Origin: MED-G105 sp965263305
GTDB lineage: Bacteria > Pseudomonadota > Alphaproteobacteria > Caulobacterales > Parvularculaceae
Assembly: GCA_965263305.1 (NCBI GenBank)
Contig: OZ253666.1
Coordinates: 806,001 to 870,000, forward strand
Direction of reading: 5' to 3'
DNA length: 64,000 bases
The notes beneath the pieces are model-generated. The model was not told where the DNA came from and made no database searches. It saw nothing but the letters and a program-made list of their open reading frames with translations. Shown one piece after another: positions 52,194 to 61,110 of this stretch. Within the stretch, counting starts at the first letter, position 1, and every line of letters starts with the position of its first letter. The translations under genes were made by a program, and so were the position numbers.

Positions 52194-53129
52194 ATGATTT
52201 TAACGAAACAACGCCCAAATTTTATGACCTCATCAATCGACATCATCATCGAACCCCGGAAACGAGATCTCGGCGGATTTTCCGTCGGGCGCATCTTGCC
52301 CTACGCCAAGCGCCGGATGGTTGGTCCCTTCATTTTTCTCGACGAGATGGGGCCAGCGGTTTTCCCACCTCATGAATCGGGCATCGATGTGAGGCCCCAC
52401 CCCCACATCGGATTAGCCACCGTGACCTATCTTATGGATGGCGAAATTCAGCATCGAGATAACTTAGGCTTTGATCAGATCATCAAGCCAGGGGATGTCA
52501 ACTGGATGACGGCGGGGCGCGGCATTGTTCATTCCGAACGCACCGAAGAGGCGACCAAAGCGAGCGGTCAAAAAATTCACGGATTGCAAAGCTGGATTGC
52601 CCTGCCGGAAGCCGACGAAACGACTGCGCCCGCGTTCCATCACCACCCAAAGGCGACATTACCCGAGATTGACGAAGACGGCGTCCGTATGCGGCTCATT
52701 GCGGGCGACGCTTTCGGGGAAGCATCCCCGGTTAAGACATTCTCCCCGATGTTTTACCTTGCGGTGAACGCCCCCGCCGGCGGCGCCATCCCGATCCCGA
52801 CAACCTATGAAGACCGCGCGATCTACATCGTCGATGGCGTTCTGGACGTTGATGGCGTCGGGTATGACCCGGGACGGTTGATCGTGTTTCGATCGGGCGC
52901 AAATCCCACTTTGAAGGCGACAACGCCCGTCACCGCTATGCTTCTTGGCGGCGCACCGTTAGGAGAGCGCTTGATTTGGTGGAACCTTGTGGCCACGCGG
53001 CAAGAACTCATTGACGAGGCGAAAGACGATTGGCGCCAAGCGACCCAAAGCGGGTTCCAAGAAGACCGCCAGGGCCTCTTCGCCTTGCCGCCGGGCGAAG
53101 AAGAGTTTATTCCCCTGCCTGACGAATGA
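52194..53129 (+). CDS. Pirin family protein
   Basis: This 311-residue bicupin protein has the pirin metal site in RPHPHIGLATVTYLMDGEIQ and MTAGRGIVHSE, followed by LQSWIALP. These hold the three His and one Glu ligands. Pirins can act as quercetinases or as redox-sensing co-regulators; the present one is longer at the C-terminus than average. Two ATGs are possible, at 52194 and 52224, and neither has a strong ribosome site; the second gives a typical family start. Confidence 0.92.
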   Translation: MILTKQRPNFMTSSIDIIIEPRKRDLGGFSVGRILPYAKRRMVGPFIFLDEMGPAVFPPHESGIDVRPHPHIGLATVTYLMDGEIQHRDNLGFDQIIKPGDVNWMTAGRGIVHSERTEEATKASGQKIHGLQSWIALPEADETTAPAFHHHPKATLPEIDEDGVRMRLIAGDAFGEASPVKTFSPMFYLAVNAPAGGAIPIPTTYEDRAIYIVDGVLDVDGVGYDPGRLIVFRSGANPTLKATTPVTAMLLGGAPLGERLIWWNLVATRQELIDEAKDDWRQATQSGFQEDRQGLFALPPGEEEFIPLPDE

Positions 53130-53189
53130 GACGCCTTGCCGCCTCAACGACATTGCCCCTGAATGAAGATGATCGGAAGGAGCCGACCC

Positions 53190-53969
53190 ATGTCTGGCGA
53201 CGCCTCTGCAACACCATCGGTTGGCCCTTCAACGCCTGATTTGCGTGGTAAATTGGCATTGGTAACCGGCGCCTCACGGGGTATCGGCTATGCTGCGGCG
53301 CTCACCCTCGCAAAGTCCGGCGCTCATGTTGTCGCCCTTGCCCGCACCGCCGGCGGTCTTGAGGAGCTGGATGACGAGATCGCAAAAACCGATGGCGCCG
53401 CGACCCTGATCCCAGCGGATTTAACCGATGCGGCGGCGTTGGATGCGCTCGCCCCTGCGCTTGCCGAGCGGTTTCAAAAAATTGATATCCTCGTTGCAAA
53501 TGCTGGGGCCCTTGGGGATTTATCACCCATCAGCGACATTGAAGAGAAAACCTGGCGGCAAGTGTTTGCGGTCAATGTTGATGCGAACTTTCACCTTTTA
53601 AAATCCCTTGACCCTCTGCTGCGCGCGAGCGACGCCGCCCGGGTCATCGCTTTGACGTCAAGAGTGGGCGGCGAAAAAGCACGCGCTTTTTGGGGCGCTT
53701 ATGCGGCATCAAAAGCCGCTCTTGAAATGTTATTTAAGACGCAGGCGGAAGAATGGCGGAACACCCCCCACCGCGTCGCCATCATCGACCCCGGCGCAAT
53801 GCGCACCGCCATGCGCGCCGCCGCCATGCCAGGCGAGGACCCATCGACCCTGCCCCCACCTTACGAAATTGCGCCGCTTATTCTTCACGCCGCCTCGCCA
53901 GAATATACCGGTATCGCAGAGCGACTGGTGATGCGCGATTGGCGGGCGAACGGCGATCTAAAAGTCTGA
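53190..53969 (+). CDS. Short-chain dehydrogenase/reductase
   Basis: The protein has 259 residues from the ATG at 53190, which has GGAAGGAG seven bases upstream. The cofactor loop is VTGASRGIGYAAAL, followed by NAG in VANAGALGD, and the catalytic set Ser-Tyr-Lys is in ALTSRVGGEKARAFWGAYAASK. The enzyme reduces or oxidises an unknown carbonyl or alcohol using NAD(P). It is convergent with the UDG-family gene. Confidence 0.93.
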   Translation: MSGDASATPSVGPSTPDLRGKLALVTGASRGIGYAAALTLAKSGAHVVALARTAGGLEELDDEIAKTDGAATLIPADLTDAAALDALAPALAERFQKIDILVANAGALGDLSPISDIEEKTWRQVFAVNVDANFHLLKSLDPLLRASDAARVIALTSRVGGEKARAFWGAYAASKAALEMLFKTQAEEWRNTPHRVAIIDPGAMRTAMRAAAMPGEDPSTLPPPYEIAPLILHAASPEYTGIAERLVMRDWRANGDLKV

Positions 53970-53985
53970 TGGATGAGGTCGTCGC

Positions 53986-54600
53986 CTAAACCAACGCTTT
54001 CTTGACCTTCTCGCGGAGAACCGGCAGGAGCTCCGTCTCAAACCACGGGTTTTTCTTTAGCCAAGCGTTATTGCGCCAAGACGGGTGAGGCGTCGGGAAG
54101 AAGCGCGGCGCATAATCGCGCCAATGGGCGACAGTCTCTGTCAGGGTTTTCTTGGCGTTCTCCGCTAAATGCCATTTTTGGGCGTAACGCCCGACGAGAA
54201 TGACGACCTCAATGTTCTCTAGAAACGGGCCAAGGGGCGGGCGCCATAAACGTGCGCACTCTTTGCGGGGCGGTTTGTCCGCGCCCTTCGCATCAAGGCC
54301 AGGGAAGCAAAATCCCATCGGGACAATCGCCATTTTTGCAGCGTCATAAAAAACGCTCTCATCCATCTGCAGCCAATCGCGCAGACGATCCCCAGAGGGA
54401 TCGGTAAAGGGCCGGCCGCTCTCGTGCACCCGCGTGCCGGGCGCCTGGCCAAACACCGCGACGCGCGCCGTTGAAGAGAGTTGCAAAACGGGTCGCGGTT
54501 CATGGGGAAGCGGGTTTTCAACCTCGTCGGCACAGTGACGACAGCAGCGGATCTGCTTCAGCAGTTCCTCCAACCGAACAGCGCCGTCCGTATCAACCAT
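53986..54600 (-). CDS. Uracil-DNA glycosylase family protein
   Basis: This 204-residue protein has the UDG superfamily motifs GQAPGTRVHESGRPF (first motif) and TPHPSWRNN (second motif with the HPS loop). N-terminal Cys residues in IRCCRHCADE may be part of a metal or Fe-S site, although I see no clear fourth ligand. It belongs to the small UDG-like group present in many proteobacteria, in which activity is often not shown. It follows the nucleoside transporter gene after 19 bases. Confidence 0.85.
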   Translation of the reverse strand: MVDTDGAVRLEELLKQIRCCRHCADEVENPLPHEPRPVLQLSSTARVAVFGQAPGTRVHESGRPFTDPSGDRLRDWLQMDESVFYDAAKMAIVPMGFCFPGLDAKGADKPPRKECARLWRPPLGPFLENIEVVILVGRYAQKWHLAENAKKTLTETVAHWRDYAPRFFPTPHPSWRNNAWLKKNPWFETELLPVLREKVKKALV

Positions 54601-54619
54601 GGCGAGCCGTCATCACGCG

Positions 54620-55915
54620 CTACCCGCTCCAAACGACGCCGATCACCGCCCCGGTCATCAGCGTCGCAAGCGTGCCAGCGACGAGCGCGCGCGGCGCCAG
54701 GTCGATCACATCATGGCGCCGCTCTGGCGCAAGACCCGTCAAGCCACCGATAACAATCCCAAGGCTTGCAAAATTGGCAAAACCACACATGGCGTAAACG
54801 AGGATCAATTGGGTGCGCTCCGTAAACGCTCCTTCAGGGGCGCCGGCGAGGCGTGAATACGCCACCACTTCATTGACCGCTGTTTTGACGCCCATCAATC
54901 CGCCTGCTTTGAAGGCTTCTTCCCAGGGAATGCCCGCGAGCCACATGAACGGCGCGAAGACGGCGCCTAAAATACGCTCTAACGTCAACGGACCGCCCGC
55001 GATATCCGGCCCGGCCGACAAGATGATATCCACTAACGCGGCGAACGCCGTGAACGCGATCAACGACGCGATGATATTCAAGTACAATTGAAGACCATCG
55101 GTAACGCCGCGCATAAACGCGTCCATGGAACTGGCATAGCTGAAATCATCCGCCGCCCCGGCGGGCGTCGGCACAGCGCCCTTTTCCATCGGGATCATCA
55201 CTTGAGCCATCAAAATGGCGGCCGGCACCGAAATGATCGACGCCACAATAATATGACCCAAAACCGATGGATCGATGGGATTGAGGATAATCGCATAAAG
55301 CGCCATCACGGAGCCTGCGACGGTGGCGAACCCGCCCGTGATTACGACGAACAGCTCTGATTTGCTGACTTTATTAAGATAGGGCTTGATGAGTAACGGC
55401 GCCTCCGTCTGCCCCAGCAGAGTGTTGGCCGCAGAGGATAACGCCACCGCGCCGCCGACGCGAAAACCCCGTTCCAACAAAAACGCTAGGCCGCGTACAA
55501 ACCATTTCAAAATCCGCCAATGCCAAAGTAAGGCTGATAACCCTGAGATAAAAATGATCAACGGCAACGCCTGAAACGCGAAGGAGAACATCGCCCCCTG
55601 GTTCGTCACCTCAAAAGGCGCCTCGCCGCCGCCCAGAAAGCCGAACACAAAACTCGTCGCCACCAAGGTCGCGGCTTGCAGCGCCTCTACGCCTGATTTC
55701 AAGGAGGAAAGTCCAGCGCGCATTTGCGGCTGGTAAAGAAAAAGAACCGCGATGCCCAGTTGAAGAAAAATTGTCCACAACGCGGTCATCACCGGGAAAC
55801 GTGATTTTCGCGTCGAAAACAACCAAGCAATCGCGACAAACCCGACGAGACCAAGGGCGCTTTGACCACGCAAGCCTATATCCGACGTAAAACTCGCCCA
55901 ATCCATACCGCTCAA
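54620..55915 (-). CDS. Concentrative nucleoside transporter (NupC/CNT family)
   Basis: This 431-residue membrane protein is a CNT family symporter. The typical segments are FIFGFLGGG-like SFVFGFLGGGEAPF, LLGQTEAPLLIKPYLNKVSK with the substrate-binding Gln-Thr-Glu, VVITGGFATVAGSVMALYA, and YAMCGFANFASLGIVIGGL. It imports nucleosides with protons or sodium. It is transcribed with the UDG-family gene just downstream. Confidence 0.94.
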   Translation of the reverse strand: MSGMDWASFTSDIGLRGQSALGLVGFVAIAWLFSTRKSRFPVMTALWTIFLQLGIAVLFLYQPQMRAGLSSLKSGVEALQAATLVATSFVFGFLGGGEAPFEVTNQGAMFSFAFQALPLIIFISGLSALLWHWRILKWFVRGLAFLLERGFRVGGAVALSSAANTLLGQTEAPLLIKPYLNKVSKSELFVVITGGFATVAGSVMALYAIILNPIDPSVLGHIIVASIISVPAAILMAQVMIPMEKGAVPTPAGAADDFSYASSMDAFMRGVTDGLQLYLNIIASLIAFTAFAALVDIILSAGPDIAGGPLTLERILGAVFAPFMWLAGIPWEEAFKAGGLMGVKTAVNEVVAYSRLAGAPEGAFTERTQLILVYAMCGFANFASLGIVIGGLTGLAPERRHDVIDLAPRALVAGTLATLMTGAVIGVVWSG

Positions 55916-56130
55916 TGTCCGCCCTGCTAATCGCCCCCGCTATTTGGGCGGGTCTCGTCATTTGTTAACGAACTATGGCGAGGGTTCACGAATTTGTCAC
56001 CCATCCTCGCTTAGACAAATGGGTGTGTAAGGTCTGAACGGCCTTGTTGCGAAACGAACGGGCGCCGCTAATCTCCGCCCCAATGATCCATAAAGCGCCC
56101 ACTAACGGGCCTGTTTAGGAGTTGACCGTC

Positions 56131-57630
56131 ATGCTGCCGACGCCCCGCGCCGATATCACCCCCAACACCTTCGCCTATGAAACGACGCCGTTGGTCAAGC
56201 CAACGGGCTTCCGCGAATACGATGCGCGTTGGCTATTCGGGCCTGAAATCAATCTCCTCGGCATTCAAGCCTTAGGACAGGGCCTTGGCACGCTGATCCG
56301 CGAATTGGGTAAGGAGCCCCGTATCGTCGTTGGCCATGATTTCCGGGGATACTCGCTTTCCATCAAACAGGCCTTGACCGTCGGCTTGATGACGGCGGGC
56401 ATCGAAGTGAACGATATCGGCCTCGCTTTGTCGCCGGTTGCGTACTTCGCGCAATTCGATCTCGATATTCCCTGCGTCGCTATGGTGACGGCGAGCCACA
56501 ACGAAAACGGATGGACCGGCGTGAAGATGGGCGCTGAACGCCCCCTCACCTTCGGGCCGGACGAAATGGGCCGCCTGAAAGAAATCGTGTTGACCGGCGC
56601 CCTCGAAACCGCGACCGGCGGCGCGTACAAGCCCGTCGAGGGGTTGCGCGAGCGATATATCGCCGATCTTGTGGAGGGCGTTTCGTTTTCACGAAAAATG
56701 AAAGTCATCGCCGCTTGCGGTAACGGCACAGCCGGCGCGTTCGCCCCAGAGACGCTGGAAAAACTAGGCCTCGATGTTATCCCGATGGACGCCGAGCTCG
56801 ACCACACTTTCCCAAGGTATAATCCGAACCCAGAAGACCTGAACATGCTTCACGCCATGCAGGACGCCATCAAAGAACATGGCGCCGATGTTGCGCTTGG
56901 CTTTGACGGCGACGGTGATCGATGCGGGGTTGTCGATGATGAAGGCGAGGAAATCTTCGCGGATAAAATCGGCGTTCTCCTCGCCCGTGACCTGTCGTCG
57001 CTCCACCCGGGCGCGCAGTTTGTGGTGGACGTAAAATCCACCGGCCTCTTTATGACCGACCCGGTCTTACAGGAAAACAAAGCCGAGACGACCTATTGGA
57101 AGACCGGTCACTCCTACATCAAACGGAAGAACCACGAGATGGGCGCCCTGGCGGGTTTCGAGAAATCGGGCCATTTCTTTTTCAATAACCCGATCGGCCG
57201 TGGTTATGATGATGGCCTTGTCGCCGCCATCGCGCTCCTGCAGATGTTGGACAGGAACCCCGATAAAAAACTCTCTGACCTCAGAAAGTCCCTACCTCTC
57301 ACATTTTCATCACCGACCATGTCGCCTAAATGCGCCGATGAAGAAAAATACGGCGTCGTGGACAAAGTCGTCGCCGAGATTAAATCCCGCGCCGACGCTG
57401 GCGGGGAGATTATCGGTCAAAAAATCCGCGATGTCGTGACGGTGAACGGCGTACGCATCACCGCTGAAGACGGCACTTGGGGTCTTGTGCGCGCCTCATC
57501 TAATAAGCCAGAACTCGTCGTTGTCGTGGAAAGCCCAACATCGAAAGAAAACATGAAAGCCATGTTTGACGAGTTGGATGCAGTTCTGCGCCAACACCCG
57601 CAAGTCGGGGAATATAACCAGAAAATCTGA
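56131..57630 (+). CDS. Phosphomannomutase/phosphoglucomutase
   Basis: The protein has 499 residues from the ATG at 56131, which has AGGAG nine bases upstream; a TTG at 56122 is too close to that site. The enzyme interconverts hexose 1- and 6-phosphates. The active-site phosphoserine loop is MVTASHNENGWTG, the metal loop is FDGDGDRCGVVDD, and the sugar and phosphate loops follow in EKSGHFFFN and VRASSNKPELV. It is similar to AlgC-type enzymes that serve polysaccharide and LPS synthesis. Confidence 0.94.
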   Translation: MLPTPRADITPNTFAYETTPLVKPTGFREYDARWLFGPEINLLGIQALGQGLGTLIRELGKEPRIVVGHDFRGYSLSIKQALTVGLMTAGIEVNDIGLALSPVAYFAQFDLDIPCVAMVTASHNENGWTGVKMGAERPLTFGPDEMGRLKEIVLTGALETATGGAYKPVEGLRERYIADLVEGVSFSRKMKVIAACGNGTAGAFAPETLEKLGLDVIPMDAELDHTFPRYNPNPEDLNMLHAMQDAIKEHGADVALGFDGDGDRCGVVDDEGEEIFADKIGVLLARDLSSLHPGAQFVVDVKSTGLFMTDPVLQENKAETTYWKTGHSYIKRKNHEMGALAGFEKSGHFFFNNPIGRGYDDGLVAAIALLQMLDRNPDKKLSDLRKSLPLTFSSPTMSPKCADEEKYGVVDKVVAEIKSRADAGGEIIGQKIRDVVTVNGVRITAEDGTWGLVRASSNKPELVVVVESPTSKENMKAMFDELDAVLRQHPQVGEYNQKI

Positions 57631-58080
57631 CGTCCCTGGCCTGATACGGGCGAAAGTCATTCTATTCGGATTAAGCCCCTACGCTCTCGAGCACATATTT
57701 TTAGGGTGGTCGAAGCGCGCGACATGCCAGCGCCGAGCGTTGACGCAAGTAAAACAAACATGTTCGCCCTTGTAAGGCGTTCGGCTCTAAAATCGCTCGA
57801 GCTCTTAGGCCTAGGATAGAGTTGATTTTTCATTGATGAAGATTGGCAATACATTATAGTGCCCCCATATGTGCCTTTATCCCGGATGCTGTGGCCCGCA
57901 TGCCGCTTCAGGTCGAGCCGAAACCGAGAATCGATGCTAGGACAGGCCGAGTAGAAGCCAGAACTTAAGATCATAGATCAGCATACAATACATATTCGAA
58001 GTGTTTTATAGATCAGTATACCAAGTATCGTTCTGAACAAGTCAATGGATCAGCCGATCCGAAAACGTAAGGACAAGTCA
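57631..58080. other. Intergenic region before the TraB/GumN gene
   Basis: This 450-base gap shows no convincing gene; a minus-strand frame of about 105 codons (57657-57974) has no recognisable features. The right half is AT-rich and holds a direct repeat (57974-58033) next to the TraB/GumN gene. No clear terminator follows the phosphomutase gene. Confidence 0.45.
57974..58033. repeat. Imperfect direct repeat upstream of the TraB/GumN gene
   Basis: ATAGATCAGCATAC at 57974-57987 and ATAGATCAGTATAC at 58009-58022 differ in one base and are followed by partly similar A/T-rich bases. The copies start 35 bases apart and lie 47-107 bases before the likely ATG at 58081. The arrangement suggests a pair of regulator binding sites, though this is only an inference. 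Confidence 0.45.
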
Positions 58081-59034
58081 ATGCAAAAACTCTCTATCTC
58101 GGTCACGGCTTTTCTTGCTGCTCTCACGTTGAATTTTTTCGCCTCGGCTGCGCCTAACGCGCCGGTGGCCGCCACCGTCATTGACGAGGGTTCAGCCAAG
58201 ATTGAAGAAGGCGCCCCTGCGATGTGGCGGGTTGCTGATGAGGATACAGAAATCATTCTGTTTGGGACATTCCATATTCTCCCAGACAATGTCGCCTGGC
58301 GCACGACCACGTTTGATGACGCCATGGCGCGCACAGAGACAACCGTGACCGAGGTGGATACCGACAATCCAGAGGCCCTTGCCAAACTCGCGGGGCTGAT
58401 GCAGGAGCTTGGGCAAAACCCGCCTGGCGTCACCCTATCTGATACTCTTGGACCGGAACGTTTCGCTCAACTTTCCAACGTGGCGGAAGGATACGGCATC
58501 CCGCCTTCCATGCTCGAAACCGCGCGTCCCTGGTTCGGTTTCTTGCAGCTCTCACTCGCCGGTCTTGTCAAAGAAGGGTTTGACCCGGCAAATGGCGTGG
58601 AGACGGTGGTAAAGGGACAAGCAACGCAAGAAGAAGACGCCTTTGCGTACCTCGAAAGCGTTGAATTCCAAATCCGGGCGCTTGCCAGTCTCGACGGGCC
58701 GGAAATGTTGGCGAACTTCGATATCTCCATGGAGCAACTGAAAGACCTGAAAGCATACAGCCAAAAAATGGTAGAGGTTTGGCGCACGGGTGATTTGGCC
58801 GGGATCGAAGAAACCATCATTGCCCCGATGCGTGACGACGCGCCGACCTCCTACAATACGCTCATTGTCGAACGGAATAAAAACTGGGCGGTGCAGCTCA
58901 TCGATTGGCTTAACAATGGCGGCACGGAGGAAGGCGACTATTTTGTCGCCGTTGGCGCCGGTCACTTGGTCGGCCCGGAAAGCGTCATCAATATGATGCG
59001 CGAAAAAGGGTGGACCGTCGAACGCATTCAATAG
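58081..59034 (+). CDS. Exported TraB/GumN family protein
   Basis: The protein has 317 residues from the ATG at 58081, preceded by AAGGAC; an in-frame ATG at 58045 is less likely. A signal peptide ends near residue 23 (ASA). The two motifs of the TraB/GumN family are present: FGTFHILP at about 61-68 and VGAGHLVGPESV near the C-terminus. Family members resemble Tiki metalloproteases, and the Gly-x-x-His motifs could bind metal, but function in bacteria is mostly unknown. Confidence 0.9.
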   Translation: MQKLSISVTAFLAALTLNFFASAAPNAPVAATVIDEGSAKIEEGAPAMWRVADEDTEIILFGTFHILPDNVAWRTTTFDDAMARTETTVTEVDTDNPEALAKLAGLMQELGQNPPGVTLSDTLGPERFAQLSNVAEGYGIPPSMLETARPWFGFLQLSLAGLVKEGFDPANGVETVVKGQATQEEDAFAYLESVEFQIRALASLDGPEMLANFDISMEQLKDLKAYSQKMVEVWRTGDLAGIEETIIAPMRDDAPTSYNTLIVERNKNWAVQLIDWLNNGGTEEGDYFVAVGAGHLVGPESVINMMREKGWTVERIQ

Positions 59035-59092
59035 GCGCGCTGATCGGATACAGAAGTTTCTGGACCGCCGCATAAATGCTTTTTATCATACC

Positions 59093-59929
59093 TTATCCTA
59101 AGATAAGATCTCGCAGCACCAGGAACGCCGCGCATACTGCATAAACGCCGAATAGTCGCGAAAGTAGCGTCCCGGATAACTGATGGGCGAGGCGGGCGCC
59201 CCAGGGCGCCACGGTCGCAGAGGCCACCGCCATCACCACAAAAGCGGGAACGTTAATGTATCCGGCTGAAAAAGGCGGTGTCGCCGCGACGTTAAGACCG
59301 GAGATGTAAAACCCAATCGCCCCCGGCGCCGCGACAGCCATGCCAATACCAGACGCTGTGGCAATCGATTGGTGAACGGAACGCCCCGCCATCGTCATCG
59401 CCATCCCCCCAACGACACCGCCGCCGATGCCCATCAAGGCGCAAAAAAGCCCTGAGCCGAACCCGATTGGGGCGTATAAATGGGGCGCCGTCAGATTAAT
59501 ATTGTTCTTCTCTTCTTTAGGCTCTGCGCCGTCTTCATCACGCGCAAGCATCCTTTTGATACCAATGCCCAAGGCGCCAAGCGCAAAAATAACGCCCAGC
59601 ACCTCCACCGGCGCCCAACGGGATAAAAGCCCGCCCAACGCCGCCCCACCCGCAAGCCAAGGCGACCAAAGGCGCAGCATCGCACTATCGACATGCCCGG
59701 CCGCACGATGAGCCTTTAGCGCCCGCCAGGAGGTGACAATGATAACCGCGAGAGATGAGCCAATCGCCGTCTTCAAACTCGCGGCCGGATCAACGCCAAC
59801 CGCCTGAAAGACGAAATAGAGAGCGGGGACACTAATGAGGCCGCCGCCAATGCCGAACAACCCACCCGCAAGCCCCGAAGCGAGCCCCGCGATCGCGAGC
59901 AGAAAAATTAGACTTGCATATTCCATCAC
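59093..59929 (-). CDS. Sulfite exporter TauE/SafE family membrane protein
   Basis: This 278-residue protein has about eight membrane spans in two similar halves. Each half starts with the family pattern: SGLAGGLFGIGGGLISVPAL and FGSGLFCALMGIGGGVVGGM. Members export sulfoacetate, sulfite or other organic anions. The gene starts three bases after the dusA stop, on the same strand, so it is likely co-transcribed. Confidence 0.92.
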   Translation of the reverse strand: MMEYASLIFLLAIAGLASGLAGGLFGIGGGLISVPALYFVFQAVGVDPAASLKTAIGSSLAVIIVTSWRALKAHRAAGHVDSAMLRLWSPWLAGGAALGGLLSRWAPVEVLGVIFALGALGIGIKRMLARDEDGAEPKEEKNNINLTAPHLYAPIGFGSGLFCALMGIGGGVVGGMAMTMAGRSVHQSIATASGIGMAVAAPGAIGFYISGLNVAATPPFSAGYINVPAFVVMAVASATVAPWGARLAHQLSGTLLSRLFGVYAVCAAFLVLRDLILG

Positions 59930-59932
59930 GGG

Positions 59933-61015
59933 TCAGGCGCTTTCCAAGTGAGGGAGCGCCGCGTTTTGGGCCATCTGGTCCAGCGCATACTGAAGAATAT
60001 TCGCCGGCGTTGCGGTTCCTTTTTCGGAAAGGGCGCGCCGCCAAAACCTCGCGCCGGGCCGGCCGTGAAATAACCCCAACATGTGGCGCACAACGTGGTG
60101 AGGCTTCACGCCGCGCGGGGCCATGCGGCCCACATATTGATCCATCGCGGCAACGACCTCTTCTCGATTGGATGGCGCGGCGTCATCGCCGAACAAATGT
60201 CCATCGACCGCCGCTAAGAGATAAGGGTCGCTATAGGGCGCGCGCCCCAACATAACACCGTCAAAATCAGTCAACAGATCATGGGCCATGTCCACCGTGT
60301 GAATACCGCCGTTTAGGATAATCGACAGGTCCGGCCGGGCAGCCTTCAACCGGCGTACCAGGTCGTAATCGAGGGGGGGAATGTCGCGGTTTTCTTTTGG
60401 CGATAATCCTTGCAACCAGGCCTTACGGGCATGGACGATAAAAACTTCGCAGCCAGCAGCGGCGACATGCTCAACAAATGAGAACAGGCTTTCCGTCGGG
60501 TCCTGATCATCAACGCCGATACGGCATTTCACCGTCACCGGAATATCGACGACCTCACCCATCGCCGCGATGCAATCCGCCACGAGACCCGGCGTTTTCA
60601 TCAGGCATGCGCCAAACGCACCTGATTGAACGCGGTCCGAGGGGCAGCCCACATTGAGGTTTATCTCATCATAGCCAGCAGCCGCCACGAGGCGCGCCGC
60701 TTTTGCGAGGGTCCGCGGGTTGCTCCCGCCGAGTTGGAACGCCACCGGGTGTTCCGCCCCATCAAACCCCAAAAACCGCTCGCGATCACCATGGATAACG
60801 GCCTCGGCCACGATCATCTCGGTGTACAGCCGCGCATGGGTCGACAACAACCGGTGAAAATATCGGCAGTGACGGTCTGTGCCGTCGAGCATAGGCGCAA
60901 CGCAAAATCGATGCGGCGAGTGATTGGTCCGAAGCGTCATGAATGTGGCGAGAGCCCCTTGGAACGAAAAGCCGATAGTCGCCTTATCAGGCCATTTGGT
61001 TGGAGACAAACCCAT
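59933..61015 (-). CDS. dusA: tRNA-dihydrouridine(20/20a) synthase
   Basis: This FMN enzyme reduces U20/U20a in tRNA. It shows FCVAPMLDGTDRHCRYFHRL (the usual MMDWTD is here MLDGTD), EINLNVGCPSDRVQSGAFGA with the catalytic Cys, and the VDGVMLGRAPYSDPYLL-like DGVMLGRAPYSDPY of the DusA branch. The frame from 61015 has 360 residues; another ATG at 60940 gives a common family start. It precedes the TauE-like gene by three bases. Confidence 0.94.
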   Translation of the reverse strand: MGLSPTKWPDKATIGFSFQGALATFMTLRTNHSPHRFCVAPMLDGTDRHCRYFHRLLSTHARLYTEMIVAEAVIHGDRERFLGFDGAEHPVAFQLGGSNPRTLAKAARLVAAAGYDEINLNVGCPSDRVQSGAFGACLMKTPGLVADCIAAMGEVVDIPVTVKCRIGVDDQDPTESLFSFVEHVAAAGCEVFIVHARKAWLQGLSPKENRDIPPLDYDLVRRLKAARPDLSIILNGGIHTVDMAHDLLTDFDGVMLGRAPYSDPYLLAAVDGHLFGDDAAPSNREEVVAAMDQYVGRMAPRGVKPHHVVRHMLGLFHGRPGARFWRRALSEKGTATPANILQYALDQMAQNAALPHLESA

Positions 61016-61110
61016 TAGCGCTTCCGGTGAGGAATCTTCTAATCTGGTTCGATCTCCAGCGTCCTGTTTTTTCTTCGTTCTTATTCTGGATCAGCACGCG
61101 CCGCCATAAA

